64,000 nt of DNA from Streptomyces sp. NBC_00287 (GCF_036173105.1 NZ_CP108053.1:5022001-5086000), one strand, 5' to 3'. Numbered from the stretch's first letter, positions 33,347-42,074 are shown. Numbers and translations: made by a program. The notes: generated by a model not told the origin, from the letters alone.

Positions 33347-34465
33347 GTGAGCTCCCCAATGCGTCGTACCGCCATATGTCTGGCCGCGTCCTCGATGGCC
33401 CTCTCGCTCTCCGCTTGCGGAGCCCTGGGAGTGACGGGGGACAGCGCCGACGCGAGTCCGACCAAGGGTGACGACATCACGGTGGGCCTGCTGCTGCCGG
33501 AGAAGGCCAACACCCGTTACGACAAGTTCGACCACCCCATCATCCGGGCCAAGGTCGCGGAGCTCACCGACAACAAGGGCGAGGTCGCCTACGCCAACGC
33601 CGACGCGAGCGCCGCTACGCAGAGCACCCAGATGCAGAAGATGATCGCCGACCAGGTCGACGTCATCCTGCTGGACGCGGTGGACTCCAAGGCCATCGCG
33701 GCCGATGTGGAGAAGGCCAAGGAGGCCGGTATCCCGGTCATCGCCTACGACCGGCTGGCCGAGGGCCCGATCGACGCGTACATCTCCTTCGACAACGAGC
33801 TCGTCGGCGAGGTGCAGGGCCGCTCGCTGATCGCCGCGCTCGGCGCCGACATCGACACCTCGACGAAGATCGTCATGATGAACGGCTCGCCCACCGACCC
33901 GAACGCCAAGCAGTTCAAGGCGGGCGCGACCTCCGAGCTCAACGGCCAGGTGACGATCGCCAAGTCCTACGACACCAAGGACTGGAAGCCGGAGAACGCC
34001 CAGGCCAACATGGCCGAGGCGATCGAGGAGATCGGCGTCAACAACATCGCGGCCGTGTACTCCGCCAACGACGGCATGGCCGGCGGTGTCATCAAGGCCC
34101 TGGAGGCCGCGGGCGTCACCGAGCTGCCGCCGATCACCGGCCAGGACGCCGAACTCGACGCCGTGCAGCGGATCGTCACCGGCGAGCAGTACATGAGCGT
34201 GTACAAGTCCTACCCGGAGGAGGCCGAGGCCGCCGCCGAGATGGCCGTGGCCAAGGTCCAGGGCCAGGACATCAAGTTCGACTCCCTCACCGCGGACCGC
34301 GTCGACAGCCCCACCACCAAGGACATCCCCGCCCAGCTCGTCCCGGTGGTCGCGCTGACCCAGGAGAACATCAAGGACACCGTCATCAATGACGGCATCT
34401 ACAAGCTCTCCGAGATCTGTGCCGCCAAGTACGAGTCGGCGTGCGAGGAGATCGGGCTCAAGTAG
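33347..34465 (+). CDS. Sugar ABC transporter substrate-binding lipoprotein (xylose/ribose type)
   Basis: A 372-residue periplasmic-binding-like protein of the XylF/RbsB class. After a short start, MRRTAICLAASSMALSLSAC contains a lipobox (LSAC), so it is anchored to the outer face of the membrane. The mature part has both lobes: DDITVGLLLPEKANTRYDKF, DQVDVILLDAVDSKAIAADV, GIPVIAYDRLAEGPIDAYIS, and AVYSANDGMAGGVIKALEAAG. GTG at 33347 is favoured over ATG 33359 because GGAAGG lies eight bases before it. No permease or ATPase gene is adjacent, so it must work with components encoded elsewhere, or serve as a sensor. The sugar is probably a pentose. Confidence 0.88.
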   Translation: MSSPMRRTAICLAASSMALSLSACGALGVTGDSADASPTKGDDITVGLLLPEKANTRYDKFDHPIIRAKVAELTDNKGEVAYANADASAATQSTQMQKMIADQVDVILLDAVDSKAIAADVEKAKEAGIPVIAYDRLAEGPIDAYISFDNELVGEVQGRSLIAALGADIDTSTKIVMMNGSPTDPNAKQFKAGATSELNGQVTIAKSYDTKDWKPENAQANMAEAIEEIGVNNIAAVYSANDGMAGGVIKALEAAGVTELPPITGQDAELDAVQRIVTGEQYMSVYKSYPEEAEAAAEMAVAKVQGQDIKFDSLTADRVDSPTTKDIPAQLVPVVALTQENIKDTVINDGIYKLSEICAAKYESACEEIGLK

Positions 34466-34582
34466 CCACGGCCAGGCGTGCTGGAGGGCTCGGTTCCGTG
34501 CAGCTCCCCGGGGCCCTTCGGCGTGGTGCGCCCGGGCCCAAGGGGGGAGCCGAGGTAGATATCGGCCGATACGGGTGCGCGA

Positions 34583-34602
34583 AACTCACCCCAGGGTGAG
34601 TT
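34583..34602. promoter_or_regulatory. AACTCACC/GGTGAGTT dyad, copy 1
   Basis: AACTCACC-CCAG-GGTGAGTT is a perfect 8-bp inverted repeat 34-53 bp before the glycosyltransferase start. A close relative occurs at 36249-36268 before the next gene, so both are candidate sites for one regulator. Confidence 0.55.
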
Positions 34603-34635
34603 CCCCCCTCCTGCGTCCGGCGGAACCCTGGTTCC

Positions 34636-36171
34636 GTGATGACTGCCCAGACCACGCGGCTGCCCGACGACAGGAACGGTCTGCCCCGTGCCAGGCCGCT
34701 GCGGCCGCCGTCCGGACGGTCCACTTCCGTCGCGGTGACGCTCATACCGGCGGCAGTGATGCTGGCCCTGGGGGCGTGGCAGCTCGATCGCGGTATGTGG
34801 TGGGACGAGATCACCACGTACGAGGCGTCAACGCGCAGCCTCGGTGACCTCTGGCGGCTGCTGCACACGGTAGACGGCGTGCACGGCTTGTACTACCTGC
34901 TCATGCATTCGTTCTTACCCCGCGGCGAGGGTGACGCGGTCCTGTTGAGGCTTCCATCGGTTGTTGGCATGGCCCTCGCTGTGGCGGGTACCGCCGCCAT
35001 CGGCCGCAGGCTCGCGGGACCCGCTGTGGGAGTGCTGGCAGGACTCGTTCTCGCTGTGTCCCCGCTCGCTTCGCACTACGCCCAGGAAGGGCGCTCGTAT
35101 GCGTTGGTGACAGCGGCCGTTGTGCTGGCCTCTCTGCTCTTCCTGCGTGCGTTGGAGAGGCCGTCGCTCGCGCGATGGGCCGGCTATGTGGCGTTCCTGT
35201 TGCTGGCGACGGCCCTACATCTGTTCGCCGTCCTGGTGCTCCTTGCGCATGGGGTCTGTCTCCTCGTGATCCGCTCACCACGGAAGATCGCGTGCCGTTG
35301 GATGGCAGCCGCCCTGGTCGTCTCTGCGGTTGTGCTGCCGTATGCGCTGTCCGTACGGCGCCAAGCTGGCCAGGTGAGCAGGCTCGAGCCGCCCACGTGG
35401 AAGAACGTCGCAGGGCTTGCCCTTGAGTTCACCGGTCCGGGTGTCGTTGCCGCTATCGCCGTATCGGCGCTGGTGTTTACCGGAATACAGGGCCCGGTAG
35501 TAGTGCGCGCATTCGCTCTGACGTGGCTTGTCGTCCCCCCGGGTGCGCTGATGGCGTACTCGTTCGTCCAACCGGCCTATCACCCGCGCTATGTGGTGCA
35601 CGCGCTCCCTGCGGTGGCGCTGCTCGCTGCGGTCGGTCTGGACGCCGCCGCTCGCGCAGGGGCGGCGATTCTGACCCGGTGCCGGAGCGAAGCGGATACT
35701 GGACGGCTGGCCTCCGGCTGCGGGTTCACCCTGGTTGCTTGCCTGCTTGCCCTTCAGATGCCTGGTCAACTAGTGGAGCGCGGCGCAGGTTCCCGTAACG
35801 ACGACCAGACTGCTGCGGCCCGGCTGATCGGCGCCCACGCCCAACGCGGCGATGCCATGGTCTTCGTGCCTGGGACCAAGCGCGGCGTCGAATACGTCTA
35901 TCCACGGGATTTCTCAAAAGTCAGCGATGTGCTGCTGATTGAGACGCCCACGGCTTCCGGCACGTTGACCGGGCGCGAGGCCCCCGTCGGCGAGGTGCGC
36001 CGACTGCTGATTGTCCATGATCGGATCTGGGCCATTGACCGATCTGGGGTGGCCCCCGACCCCACTCCGGCCGGCAGGGCCAAGGCACGTGTGCTCCGGG
36101 ACGAATACCGTGTGGTGTGGGCCCAGTCCGTGACCGGTCTGAGGGTCTCCCTCCACGTCCGGAATCGGTGA
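34636..36171 (+). CDS. GT39/GT83-like membrane glycosyltransferase
   Basis: A 511-residue polytopic membrane protein. The conserved catalytic loop after the first helix reads RGMWWDEITTYEAS with D57-E58, the acidic pair typical of polyprenyl-phosphate-dependent (GT-C fold) mannosyl/arabinosyl transferases. About ten hydrophobic helices follow to residue 400, with HYAQEGRSYALV and YHPRYVVHALPA loops, then a soluble C-terminal domain of about 110 residues. It would add a sugar from a lipid carrier to a protein or polymer outside the membrane. GTG at 34636 is followed at once by ATG 34639; either may start. It contains a TTA codon at residue 94, so expression may depend on the bldA tRNA. It is likely acquired relative to its core neighbours. 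Confidence 0.82.
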   Translation: MMTAQTTRLPDDRNGLPRARPLRPPSGRSTSVAVTLIPAAVMLALGAWQLDRGMWWDEITTYEASTRSLGDLWRLLHTVDGVHGLYYLLMHSFLPRGEGDAVLLRLPSVVGMALAVAGTAAIGRRLAGPAVGVLAGLVLAVSPLASHYAQEGRSYALVTAAVVLASLLFLRALERPSLARWAGYVAFLLLATALHLFAVLVLLAHGVCLLVIRSPRKIACRWMAAALVVSAVVLPYALSVRRQAGQVSRLEPPTWKNVAGLALEFTGPGVVAAIAVSALVFTGIQGPVVVRAFALTWLVVPPGALMAYSFVQPAYHPRYVVHALPAVALLAAVGLDAAARAGAAILTRCRSEADTGRLASGCGFTLVACLLALQMPGQLVERGAGSRNDDQTAAARLIGAHAQRGDAMVFVPGTKRGVEYVYPRDFSKVSDVLLIETPTASGTLTGREAPVGEVRRLLIVHDRIWAIDRSGVAPDPTPAGRAKARVLRDEYRVVWAQSVTGLRVSLHVRNR

Positions 36172-36248
36172 GCGATTCTCGGTCGTTGGCGCAGCTCCGG
36201 GAATCCGAAGTGCCTCTGTGCTTATGGCATTTGAGATCCGGAGGCGCG

Positions 36249-36268
36249 AACTCTCCCTGGGGTGAGTA
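36249..36268. promoter_or_regulatory. AACTC..GGTGAGT dyad, copy 2
   Basis: AACTCTCCCTGGGGTGAGTA resembles the dyad at 34583-34602 (the AACTC and GGTGAGT halves are shared). It lies 126 bp before the small secreted protein gene at 36394. Confidence 0.45.
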
Positions 36269-36393
36269 CCGGCAGGGGTGCGTGATGCGTAGGGTTTCAC
36301 TTGTCCGAGATCCTTGTCGGTCCAATCCGTGAATTGCAGTCAGATCAGTCTGCGCGATTTTGGATTGACCTACCTGAGGTGAGAGGAATTCGC

Positions 36394-36798
36394 ATGGCAC
36401 GGAATAATGTCCTGAAGGCGCGCGCGGCCATCGTCGCCGTTGCTGTCGGCGGAGTCATTGTCGTGGGCGGCGGTAGTGCCAGCGCTTACACCAATTACTA
36501 CGACGCCCTCAACTTCGGCCGGAACGACGGCAACACTGCGTTCTTTTCCGAGAGCGGCGTTGACTGCAACTGGACGAACGACTACTTCACCAGCTTGAAG
36601 GTGGTCAACAACGACGTCACCTCGATCGACAGCTACGACAGCCGTCGTGACTACCTCTGGGATGCTGCAGGGGCAAGCGGCTGCACGAACGGGTCGACCA
36701 CCGGGTGGGGCCTCAGTGTCAGCGCGTGGGCGACCCTTCCCAACCTGAACGACTACGGATTCAACAACAAGGCCGGTGGTCACGACTACGCCGGCTGA
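36394..36798 (+). CDS. Small secreted protein
   Basis: A 134-residue exported protein. The signal peptide is ARNNVLKARAAIVAVAVGGV then IVVGGGSASAY, with cleavage expected after SASA. The mature part of about 100 residues is rich in Asn, Asp, Tyr and Trp and has two cysteines (in GVDCNWTND and GASGCTNGS) that could form a disulfide. No family was recognised. ATG at 36394 has GAGAGGAAT upstream. A terminator directly follows. It is placed just before a lipoprotein and an ABC export set, which suggests but does not prove a functional link. Confidence 0.72.
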   Translation: MARNNVLKARAAIVAVAVGGVIVVGGGSASAYTNYYDALNFGRNDGNTAFFSESGVDCNWTNDYFTSLKVVNNDVTSIDSYDSRRDYLWDAAGASGCTNGSTTGWGLSVSAWATLPNLNDYGFNNKAGGHDYAG

Positions 36799-36814
36799 CG
36801 GTTTTAACCGTCAG
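36795..36814 (+). terminator. Terminator after the small secreted protein
   Basis: CTGACGGTT-TT-AACCGTCAG, a perfect 9-bp stem that starts at the stop codon of the preceding gene. Confidence 0.7.
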
Positions 36815-36831
36815 GTTGGTTGACCGAATGT

Positions 36832-36877
36832 CTCCTGCCTGTGGTGCGCCAGCCAGTCGGTGCACCACAGGCAGGAG
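36832..36877. repeat. 16-bp perfect inverted repeat
   Basis: CTCCTGCCTGTGGTGC (36832-36847) and GCACCACAGGCAGGAG (36862-36877) are exact reverse complements with a 14-base loop. It sits between the 36814 hairpin and the lipoprotein start at 36904. It may be a second terminator, an attenuator, or a repeat-element relic. Confidence 0.75.
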
Positions 36878-36903
36878 CTGCGCATCGAGGGGATGACGTT
36901 CAG

Positions 36904-37845
36904 GTGCTGAGAAAAGCGGCAACGATGGTTGTTCTTGTGGGCGCCCTTTCCAGCTGTGGCGTGTTGCAGGGTGACGGTGAGGGCGACAAGACCGCGGCAC
37001 CGCTCACGACGCCGACTGCGGAGCATGAGGTCAGGCTTCCGCTGGAGAGCTACTACCCCACCCCGGAACAGGACGCCCTACTCGACAGGGCACGCGGACA
37101 GCTCATTCTTGAATGCATGCGAAGCTTCGGACTGTCGTTCAACCCCGGTGTTCCGGCGACGAGCCAGTCGGATCCTTATCGGACGAATCGTTTCCTGCTC
37201 AGTGACGCAGGCCACGCATCGAAGTACGGCTATCATTCCGAGCCGAACGTGTACGCCCGGCAGGAGCGGGCGGAGGAGTCCGCGGAAAAGAACGCGTGGG
37301 AGCCCACTCCAGTGGAGAAAATGGTGTTCTCTGGCAGCGGAGCGAATGAATACAAGGGAAAGCGGATACCTCCCGGCGGCTGTCGCCAGAAGGCATTCGG
37401 TGCTCTTTCCACGCTGCCGGCCGAAGGAACCGTGAAGGTTGCTCCGTCTCTGGGACCAGTGGCGCCGGACATCTACTTCGTGCAAAGCCTGCGGCATCAG
37501 GCGAACAGGCAGACCGAACAGGATTCGCGCGTACTCACCATGGAGGGCTTGTGGAGCTCGTGCATGCAGAAAGCGGGATACCAGTACCGTTCAACCGGGC
37601 AGGCCGCCAACGATCCGCGCTGGCAGGTCGGAACGTTTCCGCAACGGGGCGAGATCGAAGTTGCGACAGCTGATGTCAGGTGCAAGAAGGAAGCCAACTA
37701 TCTCGGCGTCATGCAGCAAGTCACGACCGAATACCAGAACGAACTTGTCGAGAACCACGCAGAAGCGCTGAGCCAGTTCAAGAAGGACTATGACGAACAG
37801 CTGAGGCGGGCCACGGATCTCCTGTCCGGAGAGTCAGCGGGCTAG
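36904..37845 (+). CDS. Hypothetical lipoprotein
   Basis: A 313-residue protein. VLRKAATMVVLVGALSSC is a lipoprotein signal with lipobox LSSC and lipidated C18. The mature protein is mostly helical and charged, with additional cysteines in LECMRSFG, GGCRQKA, SSCMQKAGY and VRCKKEA, whose pairing would stabilise it outside the cell. LWSSCMQKAGYQY resembles a segment seen in uncharacterised actinobacterial lipoproteins. GTG at 36904 follows GAGGGGATG. It is 14 bp before the adaptor gene, so it probably belongs to the export operon 36904-41283. Confidence 0.75.
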   Translation: MLRKAATMVVLVGALSSCGVLQGDGEGDKTAAPLTTPTAEHEVRLPLESYYPTPEQDALLDRARGQLILECMRSFGLSFNPGVPATSQSDPYRTNRFLLSDAGHASKYGYHSEPNVYARQERAEESAEKNAWEPTPVEKMVFSGSGANEYKGKRIPPGGCRQKAFGALSTLPAEGTVKVAPSLGPVAPDIYFVQSLRHQANRQTEQDSRVLTMEGLWSSCMQKAGYQYRSTGQAANDPRWQVGTFPQRGEIEVATADVRCKKEANYLGVMQQVTTEYQNELVENHAEALSQFKKDYDEQLRRATDLLSGESAG

Positions 37846-37859
37846 GAAGGTGACGCGTT

Positions 37860-39134
37860 GTGCCTGATCTTGAGGTTCCGAGATCGCTGCGCCGCCGCCG
37901 GTGGGTGCTACTGGTGGCCGTTGTCGGTGCTGTCGGCCTGTCGGTGGGTGGGCTAGGCGCGTCGACGCTGGTGAAGTCACCGGCGCAGGTGGCGGCGGAG
38001 GCGGCGCCGCCCGCGCCGTCGGTCGTGACGGCGCAGGTGGAGCGGCGGGTGCTGTCGCAATCCGTTGTGCTGCGTGGAACGGTGTCGCCGGGAAAGACGA
38101 TCGAGGTGACCGCGCCGGCCGCGGAGGACACCAAGTCCGTGGTCACGCGGATGCCGTTGAAGCGGGGACAGTCCGTCAGGGCGGGGTCGGTGGTGGTGGA
38201 GATCTCCGGCCGACCAGTGATCGCCCTGCCGGGACGGATTCCCGCGTACCGAGACATCAGGCCGGGGACGGACGGCCCGGATGTGAAGCAGCTGCAGTCC
38301 GCACTGCGGAGGCTGGGTTATTCGGTGACGGACGTGTCCGGGACGTACGGGACGTCGACGGAGTTGGCCGTGAAGCAGTTGTACGAGGACCGCGGCTACG
38401 AACCGCCGACGCAGACGGAGACTGTCGAGCAGCCGTCTGTGGATGAGCGTCCGTCGTCGGAGGCCGGGTCGGATGTGCAGGCAGGTGAGTCGCGGCCAGG
38501 GGAGCCGGTCCCCGGAGCTTCGGTGGGGCCGACAAGGTACTGGCTGAAGTCCGGCGAGGTGGCTTTCGTACCGTCGTTCCCGGCCAGTGTGACGAAGGTT
38601 GGAGCGGGTCTGGGTGCGGAGGCCACGGGCAGCGTGCTCACGCTGTCGGTGGGGGATCTTGTGGTGCGCGGGACGCTGTCGGCGACGGACCGCAAGCTGG
38701 TGAAGACGGAAATGCCGGTGAAGATCCTTGTGGAGGCGACGGGCCTGCAAGCGGCAGGGAGGATTACGTCGGTCGGTGAGTACTCCGTCGGCGGCTCCGA
38801 GCAGAGCACGAACGATGAAGGGAACCCCGGCGCGGACGGCGCCTCCCAGCCCGGTCATCCCATCGTAGTGATGGGGGCGAAGCCACTGTCTCAGCGATTT
38901 GTGGGTCAGGACGTACAGGTGACGATCGAGACGGCCTCGACGAACGGAAAGGTGCTGGCGGTGCCCGCGTCGGCGATCTACGCCACAGCGGACGGCTCGA
39001 CGCAGGTGATCAAGTCGCTGCCCGGTGCGAACCGTCGGCGGGTGTCGGTGACGGCGGGGGCCTCGGCGGGCGGTTACGTCGAGGTCAGGGGCGGCGGCCT
39101 GGTCGAGGGCGACAGAGTGGTGGTGGGGAAGTGA
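37860..39134 (+). CDS. HlyD/MacA-like efflux adaptor with peptidoglycan-binding domain
   Basis: A 424-residue membrane-anchored adaptor. One N-terminal helix (RRRRWVLLVAVVGAVGLSVG) is followed by a barrel strand pair (VVLRGTVSPGKTIEV) and a lipoyl-like half (RGQSVRAGSVVVEISGRPVI). GTDGPDVKQLQSALRRLGYS with GTYGTSTELAVKQLYEDRGY is a peptidoglycan-binding fold inserted in the middle. The second half returns to the barrel and ends GGGLVEGDRVVVGK, typical of membrane-fusion proteins. GTG at 37860 follows GGAAGG. It overlaps the ATPase gene by four bases. In Gram-positive bacteria such adaptors work with MacB-type ABC transporters. Confidence 0.85.
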   Translation: MPDLEVPRSLRRRRWVLLVAVVGAVGLSVGGLGASTLVKSPAQVAAEAAPPAPSVVTAQVERRVLSQSVVLRGTVSPGKTIEVTAPAAEDTKSVVTRMPLKRGQSVRAGSVVVEISGRPVIALPGRIPAYRDIRPGTDGPDVKQLQSALRRLGYSVTDVSGTYGTSTELAVKQLYEDRGYEPPTQTETVEQPSVDERPSSEAGSDVQAGESRPGEPVPGASVGPTRYWLKSGEVAFVPSFPASVTKVGAGLGAEATGSVLTLSVGDLVVRGTLSATDRKLVKTEMPVKILVEATGLQAAGRITSVGEYSVGGSEQSTNDEGNPGADGASQPGHPIVVMGAKPLSQRFVGQDVQVTIETASTNGKVLAVPASAIYATADGSTQVIKSLPGANRRRVSVTAGASAGGYVEVRGGGLVEGDRVVVGK

Positions 39135-40006
39135 CGGCTGTGCGCGACGGGGGCCTCGCGGCGCGCGGCGGCGCTGGGCCGGGCGCCGCAGTACCGGCGG
39201 TAATCGAGTTTCGCCAGGTGAGCCGGATGTATCCGGGGCCGCCACCAGTGACGGCGTTGAGGTCGGCCGACCTCAGGATCGGGCGGGGCGAATTCGTGAC
39301 AGTGGTGGGCCCTTCGGGATCGGGGAAGTCGACGTTCCTGAATGTGGCGGGGCTGCTGGACCGGCCGTCGATGGGTGTCTACCAGCTGGACGGCATTGAC
39401 ACGGTGGGGTTGACCGAGCGTGACCGGACGGCGCTCCGGGGGCGCCGGATCGGATTCGTGTTCCAGTCGTTTCATCTACTGCCGCACCGGTCTGCGGTCG
39501 ACAACGTGGCCTTGTCGCTGCTCTACACCGGCACATCACGCAGAAGGCGGCGGACGATGGCGTCCGAGACGCTTGAGCGGGTGGGGCTGTCGCACCGGTT
39601 GCATGCGATGACGAGCCAACTGTCGGGCGGGGAGCGACAGCGGGTGGCGATTGCTCGGGCACTCGTCAACCGGCCGAGCCTGCTGCTGTGCGACGAGCCG
39701 ACCGGCAATCTCGACACCGCCACGGCGCACACGGTGCTCGAACTGCTGGGTGAGCTTCATGCAGGCGGCTTCACGGTACTGGTGGTGACGCACGATCCGG
39801 GAGTGGCGGCGCGCGGACAGCGAGCGATCGTGATCCGCGACGGGGTGCTGCGCGAGGCGGACCCGGCGATCCTGGCCGCGTCGGCCGTTCAGACCGGCGT
39901 CGGCACGAGCGGTGCAACGCTCGGTCCGGCCGCTCGCAGCATGCCGTCGGACAGCGGTCCGGCCGCTGCGGAGAACGCATGCGACGCGGCCGAGGTGAGG
40001 GAATGA
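39131..40006 (+). CDS. ABC transporter ATP-binding protein (MacB/LolD type)
   Basis: A 291-residue ATPase. Walker A is GPSGSGKST (60-68), the Q loop FVFQSFHLLP, the signature LSGGERQ (164-170), Walker B LLLCDEPTGNLD (184-195) and the H loop VTHD. These are the LolD/MacB-type features. The first 25 residues and the last 50 are Ala/Gly-rich extensions without motifs. GTG at 39131 overlaps the adaptor stop; the stop overlaps the permease start. It energises the exporter with the next gene. Confidence 0.93.
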   Translation: MTAVRDGGLAARGGAGPGAAVPAVIEFRQVSRMYPGPPPVTALRSADLRIGRGEFVTVVGPSGSGKSTFLNVAGLLDRPSMGVYQLDGIDTVGLTERDRTALRGRRIGFVFQSFHLLPHRSAVDNVALSLLYTGTSRRRRRTMASETLERVGLSHRLHAMTSQLSGGERQRVAIARALVNRPSLLLCDEPTGNLDTATAHTVLELLGELHAGGFTVLVVTHDPGVAARGQRAIVIRDGVLREADPAILAASAVQTGVGTSGATLGPAARSMPSDSGPAAAENACDAAEVRE

Positions 40007-41283
40007 GCCCAGTTCGTGTTCGGCGGCCGTGGCGGAGGACCCAGGCGGCTGAGCCGACTCGTCTGGCGGTGTCCGACGCGGTGCACGAGGCCTTGGGAGC
40101 CTTGCTGGCCCGCCCGGCCCGGGCGGCGTTGACGGTTCTGGGAACGCTTCTGGGCGTGGCGGTATTCGTGGCGGTGCTGGGTCTGACCTCGACCACGTCG
40201 GGCCAGATCTCCCAGCGCTTCACCGTGCTGGCGGCAACCGAGGTGACGGTGGAGGACGCAGCGGTAGACCCGTCCACAGCCGACGCTCCGTTTCCGGCCG
40301 ACGCCGAGAAGCGGCTGACTGCGCTGAACGGCGTACAGTCGGCGGGCGTCTACTGGATGGCGATCGACCCCGGTGCGGGCGGCGACCAAGCAGCGATGGT
40401 GTCGGCGCGCCCGCCGTCCGTCGACGCCGAGGGGCAACAGCCGATGACGGTGATGGCGGCTTCCCCGGGCTATCTGGAAGCGATTCACGCGTCCGTGTCG
40501 TCCGGTCGGCTGTACGACGCCTTCCACGAGAGCCGCGGACTGCGGGTGTGCGTTCTGGGGAAGGCCGCCGCAGCGCGGCTCGGTATTACCGAGTTCGACA
40601 CCGAGCAGGCGATCTTCGTGGGCGACGTGGCGCTGACCGTGGTGGGGGTCATCGACGACGTGCAGCGGCAGGCCGAAGCCATGTTGTCGGTCATCGTCCC
40701 CAGCACCACGGCGACGCAGTTGTGGGGGAAACCGAGCGGCGGTGACGGCAGTGCGGCCAAGGTACTGATCGACACCAGCCTCGGCGCGGCACAGTTGGTC
40801 GGCAGTCAAGCGGCGCTGGCGCTCCGTCCGGACCAGCCGGAGCGATTCAAGACAACGGTGCCGCCGAGCCCCAAGCAACTGAGGGAGCAGGTTGACACTG
40901 ATCTGGGTGTCCTGTTCCTGGCGTTGGCAGGGATCTGCCTGATTATCGGTGCGGTCGGGATCGCCAACACCACCCTTGTCGCCGTTCTGGAACGGACCCC
41001 CGAAATCGGCCTCCGGCGCAGCCTGGGCGCGCGTGGCAGGCATATCGCCGCTCAGTTCCTGTCCGAATCCGCGATTCTCGGGATGCTCGGGGGGCTGATG
41101 GGGACTGGCTTGGGTGTCGCCACCGTGGTTATGGTGGCAGCCACCAACGACTGGACCCCGATCCTCGAACCCGTGACGGTGCTACCTGCTCCCCTCGTCG
41201 GCGCGGCAACCGGCCTCCTCGCCGGTCTCTATCCCGCCTGGCGGGCATCCCGAATCGAACCCGTCGAAGCGCTCCGGCGCTGA
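40003..41283 (+). CDS. ABC transporter permease (MacB/FtsX type)
   Basis: A 426-residue permease. One helix near 38-58 (ALTVLGTLLGVAVFVAVLGL) is followed by a large extracytoplasmic MacB periplasmic-core-like domain (about 60-290), then three helices near 305-325, 355-380 and 385-410, with the coupling segment LERTPEIGLRRSLGARGRHI. This is the mechanotransmission-type layout, used to export peptides, antibiotics or lipoproteins rather than for classical transmembrane flux. ATG at 40003 overlaps the ATPase stop. With the adaptor and ATPase it makes a complete tripartite-like export unit; the substrate is unknown, but small secreted peptides nearby are candidates. Confidence 0.9.
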   Translation: MSPVRVRRPWRRTQAAEPTRLAVSDAVHEALGALLARPARAALTVLGTLLGVAVFVAVLGLTSTTSGQISQRFTVLAATEVTVEDAAVDPSTADAPFPADAEKRLTALNGVQSAGVYWMAIDPGAGGDQAAMVSARPPSVDAEGQQPMTVMAASPGYLEAIHASVSSGRLYDAFHESRGLRVCVLGKAAAARLGITEFDTEQAIFVGDVALTVVGVIDDVQRQAEAMLSVIVPSTTATQLWGKPSGGDGSAAKVLIDTSLGAAQLVGSQAALALRPDQPERFKTTVPPSPKQLREQVDTDLGVLFLALAGICLIIGAVGIANTTLVAVLERTPEIGLRRSLGARGRHIAAQFLSESAILGMLGGLMGTGLGVATVVMVAATNDWTPILEPVTVLPAPLVGAATGLLAGLYPAWRASRIEPVEALRR

Positions 41284-41411
41284 GTGGTCCGTGGGAGCGA
41301 CGTCCTGGTGCGCCGCTGAGGACGAATGGACGGCGGTCTCCGCCAGGTCGACGTCGAACAGGCGCTCCCAACCCCGCCGCAACCTCTCCGAAGGCTCCAT
41401 GACCAAACCCC

Positions 41412-42074
41412 TCAACCCCAAATCGACTCGCAACCGTCGGACTCCCCAACCGGGACCCGATCGCCACTTTGTCGAGGGTGGAGTTTCCGATTATCGAATA
41501 CCTGCCTGATGATGTGCGCCTGTAATTCTCGGATGTTCGCGCACCCCAGGCGCTGGAGTCCGCGACGGATATGATAAGCGACAGTGGACTCCTGAATGGA
41601 CAGTTTGACTGCCACTTCAGTGCGCGTCATTCCTGTGATCATGAAGGTGATGATTGCTCGTTGGGCGGGTGTCAACTGATCAGCGCCCGTGATTTTGATC
41701 GTGCCCCAAGGTGGCCGACAAGGTTCGAGAAAGCGAGTCGCCACCACTGGTGATATCCAGTTTCCCCCGGAGTCGACCTCGCGTATTGCGGTTTCCCAAG
41801 CTCCAGTGACGTCGGTGCTGGCGATGAGGCCTGCGGGGTGCCAGGGCAGGGCGTCGGGGATCATTGGATCGGCTGCGTCCGAGCAAACGAAAATCAGCAT
41901 GGGGCGTGTGCTGAAGGTCTTGAATATCTCGGATAATTCGACTTGGTCCGCGATAACGGCGTGGCGGTCTTCCTTGCATTCCAGAGAGTCGCAAAAAATC
42001 CACCGCTCTCCCGTTAGTTCGGCCGTAATCCTTTCTCTGTTTTCTGCGCTGCTCAGCCTTAAGTGTAGATGCAT
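41412..42074 (-). CDS. LuxR-type HTH regulator (NarL/FixJ-like, atypical receiver)
   Basis: A 220-residue protein. The C-terminus holds a LuxR HTH: LTPAQRAIITFMITGMTRTE, VAVKLSIQESTVAYHIRRGL and QRLGCANIREL. The first 120 residues look like a receiver fold (LIFVCSDAADP, GLIASTD) but lack the phosphorylated Asp and Lys of response regulators, so it may be phosphorylation-independent. ATG at 42074 has AAGGGG upstream. It is divergent from the next LuxR-type gene and not related to the array at 43367-47041 beyond the HTH. Base composition is less GC-rich than neighbours, suggesting transfer. Confidence 0.78.
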   Translation of the reverse strand: MHLHLRLSSAENRERITAELTGERWIFCDSLECKEDRHAVIADQVELSEIFKTFSTRPMLIFVCSDAADPMIPDALPWHPAGLIASTDVTGAWETAIREVDSGGNWISPVVATRFLEPCRPPWGTIKITGADQLTPAQRAIITFMITGMTRTEVAVKLSIQESTVAYHIRRGLQRLGCANIRELQAHIIRQVFDNRKLHPRQSGDRVPVGESDGCESIWG

